DNA from: an uncultured Lachnospiraceae bacterium
Lineage (GTDB): Bacteria > Bacillota > Clostridia > Lachnospirales > Lachnospiraceae
Length of the DNA stretch: 64,000 nt
NCBI GenBank assembly: GCA_910579425.1
Contig: CAJTVL010000002.1
Coordinates: 62,001 to 126,000, forward strand
Reading direction: 5' to 3'
A program made the position numbers and the translations under genes. Each line of letters starts with the position of its first letter. Within the stretch, counting starts at the first letter, position 1. Positions 42,263 to 50,928 of this stretch are shown here, one piece after another. Under the pieces are notes generated by a model. It searched no databases and was not told the origin of the DNA. It saw only the letters and a program-made list of their open reading frames with translations.

Positions 42263-44355
42263 AAGAAGCAGTAAGAAGGATTGGAAAAAAAGGTATTAGC
42301 ATACTCAAAGGAAGAACGATAAGACAGTTAAAGAGAGAAATGATCGAGAAAGCAGAAATAGTTTCTTTCGATATATTTGATACATTAATAGTACGAAACT
42401 GCATTGAGCCCCATGAAGTGTTCGATATAGTTGAATTCAGATACAATAGAGAAAATAACAAAAATAAAATAGAGGGATTTCGTAGATATAGGTTGGAGGC
42501 AGAAAAAGAGGCTAGAAAAAATAATCCGGAAAAGGAAGTGACGCTTGAGGAAATTTATTCGGTTTTATATAGCAGATATGGTGAGAGGACAGAAAAAATA
42601 AAACTTCTTGAGATTGACACAGAATATAATCTGTGCTGTGAAAATTCTGAGATGAAGGAATTTTATGACAGAATAATCGGGAGCGGTAGGAGGGTAATTA
42701 TTATATCTGATATGTACCTTTCAATGGATATATTGGATAATATTTTACAGAGATGCGGATACAGAGGCTATGAATCCATTTTTGTTTCATCAGAAAAGGG
42801 CGTTACCAAGAGAAGCGGCGGATTGTTTAAAGAAGCTATCAATAAATGTAATATAAAACCCGGAAAATTACTTCATATTGGGGATCATCCTGTCTCTGAT
42901 CATTATATGCCAAAACGGATGGGAATACAGACATTTTTATATAAGAAATGGGGAAAAGAATCGATCTTTTTAAAAAATAATAAAAGAAATAAGCATCTTT
43001 GGGATAAACAGGAACGCATAGAATTTGATGTTATTAAATGTGCCATGCTAAATGATGCAGACCATAACAAAAATGTTTTCAGAAAGGTTGGTTATGAAGT
43101 ACTGGGTCCAATGCTCATGGGGTACACAGTTTGGCTTCATGCAATGGCAGAAAAGGAAAAAGCTGACAGCATTCTTTTTCTGGCAAGGGAAGGCCATATA
43201 TTGTACAGGGCATATAAAGAATTATTTCCAAACCAGTCCCAAACTGCGTTGCAATATATTCATGTGTCAAGGCTGGCTTTATGTAGAGCCAACATTATAA
43301 ACACTCACGGTTATACAGAACTTATCTTTTTATTTTCAGATCTTATGCGCGGTGTTGACACTGTAGGCGAGTTCGCAGAGCTTCTTGGTATAAGTGAATT
43401 TGTGCCAGATATTTGTGAAGGATGCAGATTTACAGCAAGAGATCTTTTGGAAGAAATATATGATAAGGACAGACTGTATGAAAAGATTATAATGGTTGGA
43501 AATCAGTACTTTATAGAGCAGCATAAATTGCTATTGGAATATCTTAATTTACATCAGATTGGCAGCGGGAAAATTATAGTATCTGATGTGGGATGGAATG
43601 GAACCATGCAAATGCTTCTTAGCCGACTTGTAACAGGTGTACAATGGATTGGGGCATATTTAGGCGTAAGCAGCGTATTTAACGAGCAGGAATACACAAG
43701 CCTTGACCGAAGGGGATATTGGTTTGATGCCTCTGAGTGGGAAACAAAGGGGCAGATGGTAAGATTTACAACCTCTGCTATAGAGACACTTTTTATTAAC
43801 CATGAGGGTACGACTTTGGAGTACAGGTCGGCGGATAAAGAAGTGAAAGCAGTGCAGTCTGTCTGCCGGGCTTCTGAGGAAGAGATACGAAATGATAAAG
43901 AAGTAAAAGATGCAGCAATTGAGTGTATAAGAAGTTTTGTAGAAAGAGGAATATTTAATATAATAATGCCGCTTGATGCTGATATTGCCTGTTTTCCTTA
44001 CGTGAATTTTGCGGTATATCCGAAGAAAGCTACCATTCTCTTTTTTAAAAGACGTCAATTTATAAATGGAGTCAAAAATGTTGGTTTTCTTCCTAAACAT
44101 TCTTTGGCATATTATCTTTTCCATTATAAAGAACTGAAAAGAGATATTAATTTAAGTACAGCGAAAATTATCTGGTTTCAGGGGCTTTTAAAAATTCATC
44201 TGCCATACTTTGAGTTATTTTGTATGCTTGCCAATAAATTCGGAATAAAAGCGGAATTTGGCAGAAAATATCTGTGTGGAAGAAGAACGAATGTGACAGT
44301 ATTTCAGGAGGAAAAAATTAATGGTCAGGATTCTGGTTTTTGGACTATCAAATGA
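42259..44355 (+). CDS. HAD-superfamily protein with large C-terminal domain
   Basis: A 698-residue protein. Residues about 35-230 are a HAD phosphatase-like domain: motif I 'VSFDIFDTLIVRN', motif II 'VIIISDMYLS', the lysine in 'KGVTKRSGG' and motif IV 'LLHIGDHPVSDH'. The remaining 460 residues contain 'ADSILFLAREGHILYRAY' and 'KIIVSDVGWNGTMQMLLSRL', a pair of motifs common in capsule-locus HAD fusions of unknown reaction. It could remove phosphate from an activated sugar or transfer a group to the glycan; neither is shown. It overlaps the next glycosyltransferase by 35 bases. Confidence 0.75.
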   Translation: MKEAVRRIGKKGISILKGRTIRQLKREMIEKAEIVSFDIFDTLIVRNCIEPHEVFDIVEFRYNRENNKNKIEGFRRYRLEAEKEARKNNPEKEVTLEEIYSVLYSRYGERTEKIKLLEIDTEYNLCCENSEMKEFYDRIIGSGRRVIIISDMYLSMDILDNILQRCGYRGYESIFVSSEKGVTKRSGGLFKEAINKCNIKPGKLLHIGDHPVSDHYMPKRMGIQTFLYKKWGKESIFLKNNKRNKHLWDKQERIEFDVIKCAMLNDADHNKNVFRKVGYEVLGPMLMGYTVWLHAMAEKEKADSILFLAREGHILYRAYKELFPNQSQTALQYIHVSRLALCRANIINTHGYTELIFLFSDLMRGVDTVGEFAELLGISEFVPDICEGCRFTARDLLEEIYDKDRLYEKIIMVGNQYFIEQHKLLLEYLNLHQIGSGKIIVSDVGWNGTMQMLLSRLVTGVQWIGAYLGVSSVFNEQEYTSLDRRGYWFDASEWETKGQMVRFTTSAIETLFINHEGTTLEYRSADKEVKAVQSVCRASEEEIRNDKEVKDAAIECIRSFVERGIFNIIMPLDADIACFPYVNFAVYPKKATILFFKRRQFINGVKNVGFLPKHSLAYYLFHYKELKRDINLSTAKIIWFQGLLKIHLPYFELFCMLANKFGIKAEFGRKYLCGRRTNVTVFQEEKINGQDSGFWTIK

Positions 44356-45442
44356 AGTTTATGGTGGAGTTGAAATATATATAAAAAGCATTTGCTTAAA
44401 TTCTTCAAAAGACAGGATCCAGTTTGACTTTGTTGTGAAAGGTAAAAAGGAAGCATTTTCAGAAAAAGAGATTACAAACTTTTATAACGGCGAAAATCAC
44501 TTTTTTCATATAACAAAGATGAAAAAAAATCCAATGAAATGTATAAAGGAAATGAAAGAAATCTACAGGCGTACATATGATGCTGTTTATATTAATACTG
44601 TTACAGCTTCCGATATTTTATATGCACTTTTCTATAGAAGGGGAGGAGTTCCCAAAATCGTAATGCATAGTCATTATGCGGCAAACAGTATGTTATTGTC
44701 AAACACATTTTTTCGTAAGCTTGCTTCGTCTAAATCGAATTTAAAACTGGCGTGCAGTCAATGTGCGGCTATGTGGATGTACGGCGACAAAGCTGTAAGA
44801 TGTGGACAGGTAAAAATTATCAATAATGGGATTGATACATATAGATTTACATATTCCTCAGAAAAGCGGAGCGAAATCCGGAGTAAATATGGATTGAAAG
44901 AGGAAGATATACTAATTGGACAGATGGGGAGATTGGCTTACGAGAAAAATCAGGCATTCTCACTTAAAGTGTTAAAAAAAATGCTGGAAATGGATGAAAA
45001 GGAAAGAAATATCAATCTGTTGCTGGTAGGAGGCGGCCCGGATGAAGAAATGTTGACCTGCAAATCAAAGAAAAATAGGCTGGAGAATCATGTCATTATG
45101 ACAGGTATCATAAAAAACCCGGAAGACTATTATAGTGCATTTGATGTATTGCTTATGCCCTCTCATCATGAGGGCTTACCAATAGCAGGGATAGAGGCAC
45201 AGTGTGAAGGACTTCCCTGTTTTTTTGCGGATACGATGGATAAACAGATTCTGATTACAGACAGGGCACAGATGATACATCTGGAAGAAAATAATGAGGC
45301 TGAATGGGCACAGATGATATTGAAGGTCTGCGAGGCTGAATTGACAGGAAGAGAGAATTATCCGGAAATGATACGATTCAAGGGATACGATATAAAGAAT
45401 GTGAGCGCCCGTTTGGAAAAAATGCTAACGGATATAGGATAG
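44321..45442 (+). CDS. Glycosyltransferase family 4 (GT-B fold)
   Basis: A 373-residue retaining glycosyltransferase. The N-terminal acceptor half starts with 'GGVEIYIKSICL'. The donor half shows 'IGQMGRLAYEKNQAFSLKVL', 'LLLVGGGPDEEML', 'VIMTGIIKNPEDYYSAFDV' and the nucleotide-binding 'LMPSHHEGLPIAGIEAQCEG' with the EX7E pattern. This is the EpsF/CapM type. It starts 35 bases inside the preceding gene after AGGAGG. Confidence 0.92.
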   Translation: MVRILVFGLSNEVYGGVEIYIKSICLNSSKDRIQFDFVVKGKKEAFSEKEITNFYNGENHFFHITKMKKNPMKCIKEMKEIYRRTYDAVYINTVTASDILYALFYRRGGVPKIVMHSHYAANSMLLSNTFFRKLASSKSNLKLACSQCAAMWMYGDKAVRCGQVKIINNGIDTYRFTYSSEKRSEIRSKYGLKEEDILIGQMGRLAYEKNQAFSLKVLKKMLEMDEKERNINLLLVGGGPDEEMLTCKSKKNRLENHVIMTGIIKNPEDYYSAFDVLLMPSHHEGLPIAGIEAQCEGLPCFFADTMDKQILITDRAQMIHLEENNEAEWAQMILKVCEAELTGRENYPEMIRFKGYDIKNVSARLEKMLTDIG

Positions 45443-45452
45443 TGTAAATTTT

Positions 45453-46781
45453 ATGCGTAAAAAGATCGTCCTTCAAATGAACATAAGTAAGATGATAACA
45501 GTTATATTGTTGTCAGTTGCTTTTGTGACAAAACTGAATTCAATAACGGTTCCGTGGTATTTTTGTTATCTTGTGTGTTGTCCGTTGATTCCGTTTCTTC
45601 TGGTGGAATATTACAATGATAAGTATCGTGAAGTGAAGCGGATGACAGTTTGTGTATTGTTTTATGCATTAATCCCTTATTTGGCCGGATTGGCATATAC
45701 CCTTTTACTTATGCTGTTTCATAACAGCGGGAGATTGAATCCAACTGTCCGTGCAATATCTGAAATTGGACAAATGGTATACATATTATTTTTTACAGCT
45801 CTCGTTTTTGCTAAATTTCGTGAAGAAGTAATAGATATTTTATCAGAAGCCTTGGTTTTGTCATATTTATACTCTCTGATCGTGGCATTTGTAAATATAG
45901 GAGTCAGCGGCTTTGTAGAATATATATCTACAGTTGCTCTTAATAGGACGGAGATGGTTTTATGGTTTGAGAGACATGATATAGGTCTGAGCATAGGGAT
46001 GCTATTGATGTGTGAGTTATTTATGCGGAAAAAAAAGAGACCAATGCTGATAATGATGATGTTTATTGTGATGTATCTTTGTCATAAACGGATTGCCTTT
46101 TGTGCATTTGCAGTAATGATCGTTTTGCAGTTGTGTGTTAGGAAGAGTTCTGATGAGGTAAAGATAGCAACGATTAATATAGTATTGATATCGGTTTCTG
46201 TAATCTGTATGGTTTATATCTGGTTAATTGCATCAGGACATCTTTATTCATTGTCGGAGCAAATCGGAATTGACTTTTCAGGCAGGAAAAATCTTTTTGA
46301 TGCTGTAAAAGATTTATACCGGTGGTCTGTTGCTTTTCAGGGAAATGGATTTGGTTTTACCGGAAAATATTTATCTTCCATTGCGGGTACATCATATGCT
46401 CATAAACTGGGCTCAGAAACTTATAAGATGGTACATAGCGATATCCTGAAGACCTACGTTGATCTTGGATTTACAGGTAGTATGTTATGGTTTATCTGGC
46501 AGACTTGGAAATTCCCCAAGGTGATTGCGCACAAATTTGGACAGGATGCAAAGGTTACATACTGTTTGGTTACGGTTTATACATATATAATTTATATGAC
46601 TGACAATACAAGCACATATTTTATATTTCAGGTAGTGCTCTATTCGGTTGTAATGTATGGGTGTTATATGTCAAGTAATAGAGATATGGGTCTTATTAAT
46701 TTTTTGAGGAGTTGCACAGATATAAAAAATATGAGACGCATTAAAATTTCTGTATATACAATATTTTCAGGGAGAAAGTAA
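45453..46781 (+). CDS. Wzy-type O-antigen/capsule repeat-unit polymerase
   Basis: A 442-residue polytopic membrane protein with about 10-12 hydrophobic segments and a large loop around residues 270-330 ('SLSEQIGIDFSGRKNLFDAV', 'GNGFGFTGKYLSS'). Wzy proteins share topology more than sequence. The call rests on topology and on its place between glycosyltransferases and the flippase. The stop overlaps the next ATG as TAATG. Confidence 0.8.
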   Translation: MRKKIVLQMNISKMITVILLSVAFVTKLNSITVPWYFCYLVCCPLIPFLLVEYYNDKYREVKRMTVCVLFYALIPYLAGLAYTLLLMLFHNSGRLNPTVRAISEIGQMVYILFFTALVFAKFREEVIDILSEALVLSYLYSLIVAFVNIGVSGFVEYISTVALNRTEMVLWFERHDIGLSIGMLLMCELFMRKKKRPMLIMMMFIVMYLCHKRIAFCAFAVMIVLQLCVRKSSDEVKIATINIVLISVSVICMVYIWLIASGHLYSLSEQIGIDFSGRKNLFDAVKDLYRWSVAFQGNGFGFTGKYLSSIAGTSYAHKLGSETYKMVHSDILKTYVDLGFTGSMLWFIWQTWKFPKVIAHKFGQDAKVTYCLVTVYTYIIYMTDNTSTYFIFQVVLYSVVMYGCYMSSNRDMGLINFLRSCTDIKNMRRIKISVYTIFSGRK

Positions 46782-47908
46782 TGTTTAAAGAACAGGCCCC
46801 TCAAACAATACTTATATTTTGCAAAACTTTTATGCAGGTTATCAATGCGGTGCAGATAAAGTTACAGTTTTTTAAAAACGCAACTGTAGACATTATTGTA
46901 TCGGATGATTCTAAAAATGCTCAGAAAATGGTGGCAGGATTAGAAATGACAGGGTTGTTCAGGCGGGCAAAATATGTAGAAACGGAGTATATTACTTACA
47001 GACAGAGCGACATAGAAGATATAAAAGATCTTTTTCATTTTGTTCTTGGGAAAAACCCCAAATATACCAGCCTGCTATGGAAAGACAATTTTAGCTATGA
47101 TATTATGCTTTTTTATAACTTTGATCTGTTAATTTATAGTGCTTACAATGAGCTGAAAAAAAGAGGTGAAACGCCTGTTTGTATGAGATTTGAGGAAGGC
47201 ATCAGCAGCTATCAGCCAATGCTTAAACCGCCGGAAGGAAGCAGGATGCTATTAATAGAAATGATTTGGAAATGGTCTTCAGGAAAAAGCCTGAAAAATA
47301 TCCGTGAAGCTTTCTGCTATTTTCCGGAAATTTTTCCGAATATGAACTGGGAGATACATAGAATTCCACCTTTAAATCGAAAGGATAAGGAGCTGATTGA
47401 AAGCCTGAATATTATATTTTCCTATGTACCTGAGCAAGATCAATTCCCACAGAAGTATATTTATTTTGCCAGTTCTTCGGATGTAGACGGATTCCATGTG
47501 GGGGAAACAGAGATGGTGATACAGATAGCAGATAAAGTGGGAAAAAATAACCTTCTTATTAAAATGCATCCAAGAGATAAAAGGACTATATACGAAGAGA
47601 TGGGATTGACAGTCAGCAGAAGCTCCGCAGTGCCATGGGAATTGATACAGTTAACACATGACTTTTCCGATCATGTATTTATCAGCTTGGTATCGAGCAG
47701 CATTGTAACGGCATCAGCTATTTTGCATGATGATATAGAGAGCTATTTTCTTTTCCCTGCTATTAAAGGAAAGAGCAGATTTTATGATGAATTTATAGCA
47801 GAATCCATGCAGCCGCTGATAGAAAATCTGCAGAATACAGGTTTGTGCAAAAATTTGAGATGTATAAATGGGGTAAACGAGATACCGGGTTCTGAACCTG
47901 TTACCTGA
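46781..47908 (+). CDS. Sialyltransferase-like GT-B glycosyltransferase
   Basis: A 375-residue cytoplasmic protein. The C-terminal half holds 'NNLLIKMHPRDKRTIYEEMG' and 'HVFISLVSSSIVTASAILH', which match the His-Pro and Ser-Ser motifs that bind CMP-sialic acid in bacterial sialyltransferases and polysialyltransferases (GT38/GT52 group). The N-terminal 'ILIFCKTFMQVINAVQIK' also fits these families. Because two CMP-sugar synthetase-like genes lie downstream, it is the best candidate for the enzyme that uses the CMP-activated sugar. The family assignment is by motif only and weaker than for the other transferases here. Confidence 0.65.
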   Translation: MFKEQAPQTILIFCKTFMQVINAVQIKLQFFKNATVDIIVSDDSKNAQKMVAGLEMTGLFRRAKYVETEYITYRQSDIEDIKDLFHFVLGKNPKYTSLLWKDNFSYDIMLFYNFDLLIYSAYNELKKRGETPVCMRFEEGISSYQPMLKPPEGSRMLLIEMIWKWSSGKSLKNIREAFCYFPEIFPNMNWEIHRIPPLNRKDKELIESLNIIFSYVPEQDQFPQKYIYFASSSDVDGFHVGETEMVIQIADKVGKNNLLIKMHPRDKRTIYEEMGLTVSRSSAVPWELIQLTHDFSDHVFISLVSSSIVTASAILHDDIESYFLFPAIKGKSRFYDEFIAESMQPLIENLQNTGLCKNLRCINGVNEIPGSEPVT

Positions 47909-47928
47909 AATAAAACGGGGAATGCGTT

Positions 47929-49350
47929 TTGAAAAAGAAGTATAAATATCTTTTAAAAAATGTAGGAGTTTTGACAATAGGTAACCTCTCCTCTAAAATA
48001 TTAATATTTTTATTAGTTCCACTTTATACCAGTGTATTAAGTGTGGAGGAATATGGGGTTTATGACCTGGCGGCCAGTATGGTGCAGCTCCTCATGCCGG
48101 TGGCTACATGCGGAATTATTGGCGGAGTTATGAGATTTATTATGGATCAGTCTTCTGACAGACAGGAGGTGATCCGTATTGGCATTTTTTATGTGGTAAA
48201 GAGTTCTTTGGCGGTAAGTTTCTTTTTGCTGGTTTGCCATATTTTCCGGTTTATTCCGGCTATTGAGGGGTTAGAAATATACATAGCGGCATATTATATG
48301 TTTTATGCTGCAAACCAGCTTCTTATTCAAATTGCTAAAGGGTTTGAGAAAATTAAAAGTATGGCTGCTTCCGGTATATTAAGCACCGCAGGCATGGTGG
48401 CATTTAATCTGTTATTCCTGCTAGCGCTGAAATGGGGGGTAAAGGGTTTTTTTATGGCAAATATCCTGTCGCAATCCATATCAGTTTTTTTCTTGGCCCG
48501 GCAGGTGGGATTATGGGAAAGGGTTTGGATTAGAAAGAAAAGTGCCGGAGGAAGGCAGTTAAAAAAAGAAATGCTGCAATACAGCGTACCTCTTATATTG
48601 GTAGATATTGGCTGGTGGGTTAATAATTCTTCTGATAAATATACAGTGGCATTGCTTTGTGGCGTAGGTATGAGCGGGATTTTTTCTGTTTCGTATAAAA
48701 TTCCCAGTATTCTTAACGTTTTTCAGGGGATTTTTATGCAGGCATGGCAAATATCTGCAATTCGTGAGTCAGCTGAAAAAGATGGGAATGTCTTTTATGG
48801 CAACATATTTATTTTGATGAATTTCGGCATGTATGCTGTGTGTTCAGTCCTGCTTTTATTTCTCCGTCCAATCGCAGGAATTCTGTTCTCAGGGGAATTT
48901 TATGGGGCGTGGCAGTATGTGCCATTCCTTCTTGTAAGTAGTGTATTGAATGCATCGGCAGGTTTTATGGGAGCAATCCTTTCGGCAGAAAAAGATTCCG
49001 GGACAATGGCAATATCTGCATTTTATGGTGCGGGTGCAAACTTTATATTGAATATCCTTTTTGTATTATGGGGTGGGGTTCAGGGAGCAGCAATAGCGAC
49101 AGCCATTGCCAGCTTTATTATATATGCGGTTCGGAAGAGGAAAGTGAAAGGGATGGTTGTTTTCAGGTATACCAGAAGTATTATGTGTTCATGGCTGCTT
49201 TTGAGTATACAAGCGTTTTTGAAAGTCTATATGGATCTTTGGATAATACAGGTGATTCTAATACTTGTGACAGTTTCACTTTACATAAAACCAATAGGCT
49301 ATATCAGAAACCGGTTTGTAAAAGAGAGAGGACAGGATGCGTTTTTTTGA
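47929..49350 (+). CDS. Wzx-type polysaccharide flippase
   Basis: A 473-residue protein with 12-14 predicted helices. The start 'KYLLKNVGVLTIGNLSSKIL' and 'LVPLYTSVLSVEEYGVYDL' are hallmarks of the MATE/MOP-like polysaccharide transporters that flip lipid-linked repeat units outward. It starts at TTG 47929 after CGGGGAA; no ATG gives a better N-terminus. With the polymerase at 45453 and Wzz-like protein at 38876 it completes a Wzx/Wzy pathway. Confidence 0.92.
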   Translation: MKKKYKYLLKNVGVLTIGNLSSKILIFLLVPLYTSVLSVEEYGVYDLAASMVQLLMPVATCGIIGGVMRFIMDQSSDRQEVIRIGIFYVVKSSLAVSFFLLVCHIFRFIPAIEGLEIYIAAYYMFYAANQLLIQIAKGFEKIKSMAASGILSTAGMVAFNLLFLLALKWGVKGFFMANILSQSISVFFLARQVGLWERVWIRKKSAGGRQLKKEMLQYSVPLILVDIGWWVNNSSDKYTVALLCGVGMSGIFSVSYKIPSILNVFQGIFMQAWQISAIRESAEKDGNVFYGNIFILMNFGMYAVCSVLLLFLRPIAGILFSGEFYGAWQYVPFLLVSSVLNASAGFMGAILSAEKDSGTMAISAFYGAGANFILNILFVLWGGVQGAAIATAIASFIIYAVRKRKVKGMVVFRYTRSIMCSWLLLSIQAFLKVYMDLWIIQVILILVTVSLYIKPIGYIRNRFVKERGQDAFF

Positions 49351-49423
49351 GGCAGGCAGCTATTATGCTGGCGGGCTGCTGTTGTGGTGGAAAAGTATTT
49401 CTATATAGGAAAGGGTGGATATG

Positions 49424-50161
49424 ATGAGAATATTAGGGGTAATTCCTGCGAGATTACGGTCTTCACGATTACATGAGAAACCATTGGCAGATATAGCAGG
49501 CAGGCCAATGGTATGGTGGGTTTATCAACAGGCCGGTAAGGCAAAGAATATGGATGAGATTGTGGTTGCCACAGATAGTGAAAGAATCGCCAGTGTTTGT
49601 AAGCAATATGGAATGAATTTCATTATGACATCTCCAGACCATGATACGCCTACATCAAGGATCTATGAGGTCTCAACCAAAATGGATTTTGACTATTATG
49701 CCTTTATCAGTGGTGATGAGCCGCTTATCGATCCCATATCAATAGATACCGTTGCAGGAGAGGCGAAAAAGGGTGAGGCAGGCGTAGTAAATGCAATGAT
49801 AGAGATCCGACATGCTCCGGATGTGATTGATTCCAGCAATATTAAGGTAGTCACGAATACGGAAGGATATTTGTTATACACGACGAGAAGTCCCCTGCCT
49901 TATCCGAAAGGCGGCCTGGACTTTGAATATATGAAGTTTGTGGGGATTGGGGCATTCTCGAAAGCTGCGCTCAAAGTATTTAATGATACACCAAGAAGCA
50001 GGCTGGAACAAATAGAAGAATGTGATCTTTTACGATTTATCGAAAAAGGAGAGAAAGTAAAAATGGTTAAAGTAGGTTGTGAAAGCTTGTCTGTTGACAC
50101 TGTGAAGGATCTGGAATTTGTAAGGTCAAAAATTTATTCGGGGGGGGTATTAGCAGATTAG
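49424..50161 (+). CDS. KdsB-like CMP-2-keto-3-deoxy-sugar cytidylyltransferase
   Basis: A 245-residue nucleotidyltransferase that would activate a 2-keto-3-deoxy acid with CTP. KdsB signatures: 'MRILGVIPARLRSSRLHEKP', 'ADIAGRPMVWWVYQQA', 'EIVVATDSERIASVCKQYG', 'ISGDEPLID' and 'RSRLEQIEECDLLRFIEKG'. The KDO-specific region after the 'CTP loop' is altered ('TSPDHDTPTSRIYEVS'), so the substrate may not be KDO itself, which Gram-positives do not use in lipid A. ATG 49424 gives the family N-terminus and lies eight bases after AGGAAAGG; ATG 49421 and GTG 49415 are alternatives. Confidence 0.87.
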   Translation: MRILGVIPARLRSSRLHEKPLADIAGRPMVWWVYQQAGKAKNMDEIVVATDSERIASVCKQYGMNFIMTSPDHDTPTSRIYEVSTKMDFDYYAFISGDEPLIDPISIDTVAGEAKKGEAGVVNAMIEIRHAPDVIDSSNIKVVTNTEGYLLYTTRSPLPYPKGGLDFEYMKFVGIGAFSKAALKVFNDTPRSRLEQIEECDLLRFIEKGEKVKMVKVGCESLSVDTVKDLEFVRSKIYSGGVLAD

Positions 50162-50222
50162 TACCTGTTGCCTTATTCCCCAGCAGAAGTAATACATACG
50201 CTTCCGAGAGGAGGTGGGCTTA

Positions 50223-50882
50223 ATGTCTGTTACTGCAGTCATTCCTGTAAAAGGGGATAGTTCCAGGCTTCCGCATAAGAATATGCTCCCGTTTGCAGGA
50301 AGTAACCTTCTTATCCATAAGATCCGCCAGTTGAAAGAGGTTAAGGACATAACCAGCATTGTTGTTTCATCAGAATCAGATGAGCTGCTCTCTATGGCGG
50401 AATCAGAAGGTGTAATCGCCATGAAGCGCCCAATTCAGTATGCAGATGAAAGCCTTCCGATTTGTGAATTTGTCAGCTGGCTGGGGCAGACACTCGAAGG
50501 GGATCATATGATGTGGGCGTGCGTCACATCCCCGCTGGTGGAAGCAGCTCTTTATCAGAAGGCAATTGATACCTATTTTGAGAAGCTTAAAGAAGGATAT
50601 GACTCGCTGGTGACGGTGGCGCCATTCAAGCATTACCTTATGGATGATAATGGACCGTTTAACTTTTCCCGGGGGCGCGAGCATCCCAATTCTCAGAATC
50701 TTCAGAAGCTGTATCTGTTTACAAATGGGATTCAGCTTACACCCAGGGAAAAGTATGTAGAGTGGGGCGACCGGATTGGGCCAAAGGCCTATCTTATGGA
50801 AGTCAGCAAAAAAGAAGCTATTGATATAGATGATATTTATGACTATAAATTTGCCATCTCAATGTATGAGGAAGACAGGTGA
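50223..50882 (+). CDS. NeuA-like acylneuraminate cytidylyltransferase
   Basis: A 219-residue enzyme of the CMP-sialic acid synthetase type. The CTP-binding loop 'VIPVKGDSSRLPHKNMLPFA' departs from the usual 'PARGGSKRLPGKN' but keeps Arg, Lys and Asn. 'SIVVSSESDELLSMAESEGV', 'KRPIQYADESLPICEFVSW' and the C-terminal 'IDIDDIYDYKFA' are typical. The RBS is AGGAGGTG. It is the second cytidylyltransferase in a row and so distantly related to the first that they probably handle different substrates, or one has lost its activity. Confidence 0.85.
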   Translation: MSVTAVIPVKGDSSRLPHKNMLPFAGSNLLIHKIRQLKEVKDITSIVVSSESDELLSMAESEGVIAMKRPIQYADESLPICEFVSWLGQTLEGDHMMWACVTSPLVEAALYQKAIDTYFEKLKEGYDSLVTVAPFKHYLMDDNGPFNFSRGREHPNSQNLQKLYLFTNGIQLTPREKYVEWGDRIGPKAYLMEVSKKEAIDIDDIYDYKFAISMYEEDR

Positions 50883-50928
50883 GATGGGATCCATGGCATA
50901 TGAGTGCCTAAATAAAGGGAATCAAAAG

